This document shows positions 61,523-64,000 of a DNA stretch of 64,000 nucleotides, piece after piece (the first letter of the stretch is position 1; every line of letters begins with the position of its first letter). Below the pieces are notes generated by a model. The model was not told the DNA's origin. It did no database searches and saw nothing but the letters and a program-made list of their open reading frames with translations. Both the position numbers and the translations under genes were made by a program. The DNA is from Chloroflexota bacterium (GTDB lineage: Bacteria > Chloroflexota > UBA6077 > JACCZL01), in assembly GCA_020845495.1 (NCBI GenBank), contig JADLFM010000137.1:62001-126000 (forward strand). Direction: 5' to 3'.

Positions 61523-64000
61523 TCATCGCACGGCGTCAGTTCTGGCGTGCGCGAGGGTCTGTCGCAGGTGGCAGGCGAGCACGTTCACGTTCGGTTCGTC
61601 GAGCATGGTGTAATGGGTGCCGGGGACGAGCTTTACGTCGACTCCGCCCATCACCAGCCCCGCCCAGCCCAGACCGTGCTCTTGATAGTGGTGCAGCGCG
61701 TCGTCCACAGTCGCGCGCAAGAGCGTGACCGGACCAGGATACGGCCGGGGCTGATAGGCCCGTAGGGCTGCGAGGTGGGCCTCCCATAGCCAGGCCCAGC
61801 GCAGTTCGTGGGGAACTGGTCGGCCAGTCGCCTCGTACCCGGCGATCAGCGCTCGGCGGATGACCGACGTCAGCATGTCGACGCCCTGGCGGGGAATTCG
61901 CCGCGCGCGGCTCGGCCCCTGCGCTAGCAACTCGCGGAAGGTCCGGACCGGGTCACGCCGCGGCAGGAGCACCTGTGCGAAGGTATCGATCATCACAAGC
62001 AGCCCTACCCGTTCGCCCGTTGCCACCAGCCGCTGCGCCATCTCGTAGGCGACGACGCCGCCGCCCGAGTAACCGCCGAGCAAGTACGGTCCGTTCGGCT
62101 GAACCTCGCGGATCGTGCGAAGGTAGAGCGTCGCCATCTCCTCGACGCTCCGCAGCGGGCGCCGCCGTCCGTCGACGCCCACAGCCTGGAGTCCGTAGAA
62201 CGCCTCATCCTCGCCAAGCTGGCGTGCCAACCCACGCAGCATAACCACGTTGCCGCCGGCGCCGTGCACGCAGAAGAAGGGAGGCCGAGCCTGGCCGTGT
62301 GCGATCCGCACCAGCGGCGACCATCCGCTCACACCTGCGCGCGGGGCGGGAGCATCGGCCGCTCGGCCGAGGTCCACAGGGCCGGTCGGCGCCGGCACGA
62401 GACTCTCGAGCAACGCACCCAGGCTTCGGATCGTCGACGCCTGGAGGAAGGCATCGAGGCCGAGATCCACCCCCAGCTCGCGGCGGACGCGTGCCAGGAG
62501 TCGAACGGCGATCAGGGAGTGCCCTCCGAGATCGAAGAAGTCGTCGTCGATGCCAGTCGTGTCCACCCCAAGCAGTTCGCGCCAGATCGCCGCCAGTGTG
62601 CGCTCGGTCGGCGTGCGGGGAGTGGCCGTCGCGGGGGACACCCGCGCGAGTGCTCCGGCTGCCTGCCCCAGGCTCTCGACGGAACGCCTCAATGCTCCAG
62701 GTAGGAGGTCGTGCAGAAGGTCGTCGAGCGGCACCGGGCTTACCACGACGCACGTCAGGTCTGGCCGCGCGAGCACCCGCGCGAATGCCTCCACCCCGTC
62801 GGCCGGCGTGATACCGCGCTCGACGAGGCCGGCCAGCCGGGCCTGTCCCGCCGCCCTGGCCTGTCCCGCCGCCCTGGCCTGTCCCGCCGCCCTGGCCTGT
62901 CCTGCCGCCCGAGTCTGACCTACGCTCCCGGCGCGCGTCGAGGATTCGCTGTGGCCGACCGCCGGCGCACTCGTTCGCGTGGCTGACGACGGGGCCACCT
63001 CATCCGGATCGACTCGCGCCATGGTAAAGCGCTCGACCTCTACTAGCAGCCGGCCGTCTCGATCGCGCACCGCGACGTCGAACTCGGCTAAGCCGTGCGA
63101 AGCCGAGCCGGCCCGCAATACCGCGCGGCTGGTGATCTCTGGGGCGAGCAGTCCGAAGACCCGCGCCGACGACCACGAGAGCGGTACGTAGAAGTCGCGG
63201 TCACGATAGCCGGGGATGAGCGTCAGCCCCTGGGTGAGGGCCATGTCGAGCAGCGCCGGATGCAGCGGGTAGGTGAGCAGATCGCCAGTAAACGACGCAT
63301 CGAGCGACAACTCGGCCTCGACGACGTTATCACCCTGTCGAACCGCGCGTAGACACTGCCAGCGGGGGCCGAAGGCGACGGCGGCAGCCTGCCCGGGCAG
63401 AATGTCGGCTCGTCGTGACGCACCGTCGCTCACGAGCCAGCCCTGATCCGACCCCATCGGCTGCCGAGTGGCAGGCAACGCGGTACCGAAGGTGACTGTC
63501 GCCCGCGCGTGCTCGACTGATGCACTCCAACGGTCATCGAGTGCGCTCTCGACCACCACCTCTGCTGCGCCGCCTGCTGTCCGTGCCACCGTGATCTTGA
63601 CCTCGAGCGTCTCGCCCGGCGGTACGGCGAGCGGATTGGAGAGGAGCAGATCGCGCACGTCGAACGATCGATCCGCTGTCCACGGCGCGACGGCCTGGGT
63701 CAGCAGTCCGAGGTACGCGAGGCCTGGCAGGATCGGCTCGCCGGAGCGTCGACGGTGCTCGGCCAGCACCCACGATGCGTCGAGGCTGTAGCGTGCACGA
63801 TAGACGAGCCTCTCCGACGACGCCTCCACACACTGCCCGAGCAGCGGATGTGCGGGCACGTCTACGTCCGTCAGCACGCCGTCGCTGAGCGATCCCGACT
63901 CGCGCTGACCGTTGCCGGCCCCCACGCGGCGGCCATTCGTCGACGGGTCGAATCCAGCGATCTGGGTGCACGATACGCTGAGGCGGCCGCTTACCGGGCT
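61523..64000 (-). CDS. Polyketide synthase C-terminal part: DH - KR-tail remnant - ACP - thioesterase (N-terminus beyond window)
   Basis: The frame is open to the window edge, giving 825 residues without a start. Residues about 50-330 are a DH domain with both catalytic residues, H82 in LAEHRRRSGEPILPG and D252 in HPALLDMA. A repetitive QARAAG linker follows (about 361-391). The segment GITPADGVEAFARVLARPD next to TCVVVSP resembles only the C-terminal end of a KR domain; no NADPH-binding fold precedes it. The ACP carries its attachment serine S495 in DLGGHSLIAV. The thioesterase (about 570-825) has FCVHGAGGN, the elbow GGYSGGGVV (S645) and VPGTHYTMLDEP. It probably releases the finished chain as the last module. 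Confidence 0.92.
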   Translation of the reverse strand, partial: SPVSGRLSVSCTQIAGFDPSTNGRRVGAGNGQRESGSLSDGVLTDVDVPAHPLLGQCVEASSERLVYRARYSLDASWVLAEHRRRSGEPILPGLAYLGLLTQAVAPWTADRSFDVRDLLLSNPLAVPPGETLEVKITVARTAGGAAEVVVESALDDRWSASVEHARATVTFGTALPATRQPMGSDQGWLVSDGASRRADILPGQAAAVAFGPRWQCLRAVRQGDNVVEAELSLDASFTGDLLTYPLHPALLDMALTQGLTLIPGYRDRDFYVPLSWSSARVFGLLAPEITSRAVLRAGSASHGLAEFDVAVRDRDGRLLVEVERFTMARVDPDEVAPSSATRTSAPAVGHSESSTRAGSVGQTRAAGQARAAGQARAAGQARAAGQARLAGLVERGITPADGVEAFARVLARPDLTCVVVSPVPLDDLLHDLLPGALRRSVESLGQAAGALARVSPATATPRTPTERTLAAIWRELLGVDTTGIDDDFFDLGGHSLIAVRLLARVRRELGVDLGLDAFLQASTIRSLGALLESLVPAPTGPVDLGRAADAPAPRAGVSGWSPLVRIAHGQARPPFFCVHGAGGNVVMLRGLARQLGEDEAFYGLQAVGVDGRRRPLRSVEEMATLYLRTIREVQPNGPYLLGGYSGGGVVAYEMAQRLVATGERVGLLVMIDTFAQVLLPRRDPVRTFRELLAQGPSRARRIPRQGVDMLTSVIRRALIAGYEATGRPVPHELRWAWLWEAHLAALRAYQPRPYPGPVTLLRATVDDALHHYQEHGLGWAGLVMGGVDVKLVPGTHYTMLDEPNVNVLACHLRQTLAHARTDAVR
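62841..62912. repeat. 18-bp tandem repeat, four copies, encoding the QARAAG linker
   Basis: GCCTGTCCCGCCGCCCTG is repeated perfectly at 62841-62858, 62859-62876 and 62877-62894, with a fourth diverged copy at 62895-62912. It lies in frame in the polyketide synthase gene. Confidence 0.92.

Noticed and set aside
62841..62912. CRISPR-like direct repeats
   Set aside because: Units are contiguous with no spacers and lie in frame within a polyketide synthase gene, so this is a coding tandem repeat.

Overview
The window is a high-GC bacterial chromosome segment with about 48 protein genes, most with clear family assignments. Dense gene packing, 4-base start/stop overlaps (ATGA, GTGA), frequent GTG/TTG starts and the overall look of the proteins suggest a Chloroflexota relative, perhaps near Thermomicrobia/Sphaerobacter. 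That placement is an impression from gene content, not a marker-gene result. No rRNA, tRNA, CRISPR array, insertion sequence or phage gene was seen.

Layout. 0-5.1 kb: start of acs (minus), a membrane-anchored DsbA-like protein interrupted by one in-frame TGA exactly at the first cysteine of its CxxC site, followed by a SECIS-like hairpin (a strong selenoprotein candidate), then lgt, queA, a small DUF2905 gene and tgt. 5.3-10.1 kb: a minus-strand run of oligopeptide/nickel-type ABC binding protein, two permeases, a methyltransferase and a GNAT enzyme, with no ATPase. 10.1-14.8 kb: a long gap, two overlapping sensor kinase genes and another gap. 14.8-21.3 kb: S-adenosylmethionine and adenine recycling, apt followed by a sigma70-like promoter, a SAM-I riboswitch, an intrinsic terminator and the tight operon mtnA-mtnP-pfkB-ahcY-metK.

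21.5-36.5 kb: nucleotide-sugar and membrane glycosyltransferase genes, DUF2752, a small membrane protein behind a LexA-like box, a bicupin, an FAH-family enzyme, cysteine desulfurase, a YfhO-like giant membrane protein, thioesterase, an S41-like protease lacking the usual lysine, galactokinase, an RNase HI with an extra C-terminal domain, and an alpha/beta hydrolase. 36.7-46 kb: an MMPL/RND exporter coupled to a CrtC/AttH-like lipoprotein, a DUF218 protein, a secreted LVIVD/PA-domain protein, a Kef-type antiporter and CbiX.

46.2-64 kb: an iron-type binding lipoprotein, a pair of M16 peptidase subunits (one catalytically dead), a DHA2 transporter, birA, rdgB, an acetamidase/formamidase, a soluble PQQ-type sugar dehydrogenase lipoprotein, a glycosyltransferase with a coupled lipoprotein, inositol phosphate synthase with a coupled TIM-barrel enzyme, an Sfp-type phosphopantetheinyl transferase, and the C-terminal part of a polyketide synthase (DH - KR-tail remnant - ACP - thioesterase) running off the window. 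The last two mark the edge of a biosynthetic gene cluster.

The most notable items are the candidate selenocysteine DsbA-like protein, the riboswitch-controlled SAM/adenine recycling operon, recurrent TATACTCG -10 elements (two placed so that the transcript would be leaderless), and the LexA-like box over a TTGACA promoter ahead of a small membrane protein.
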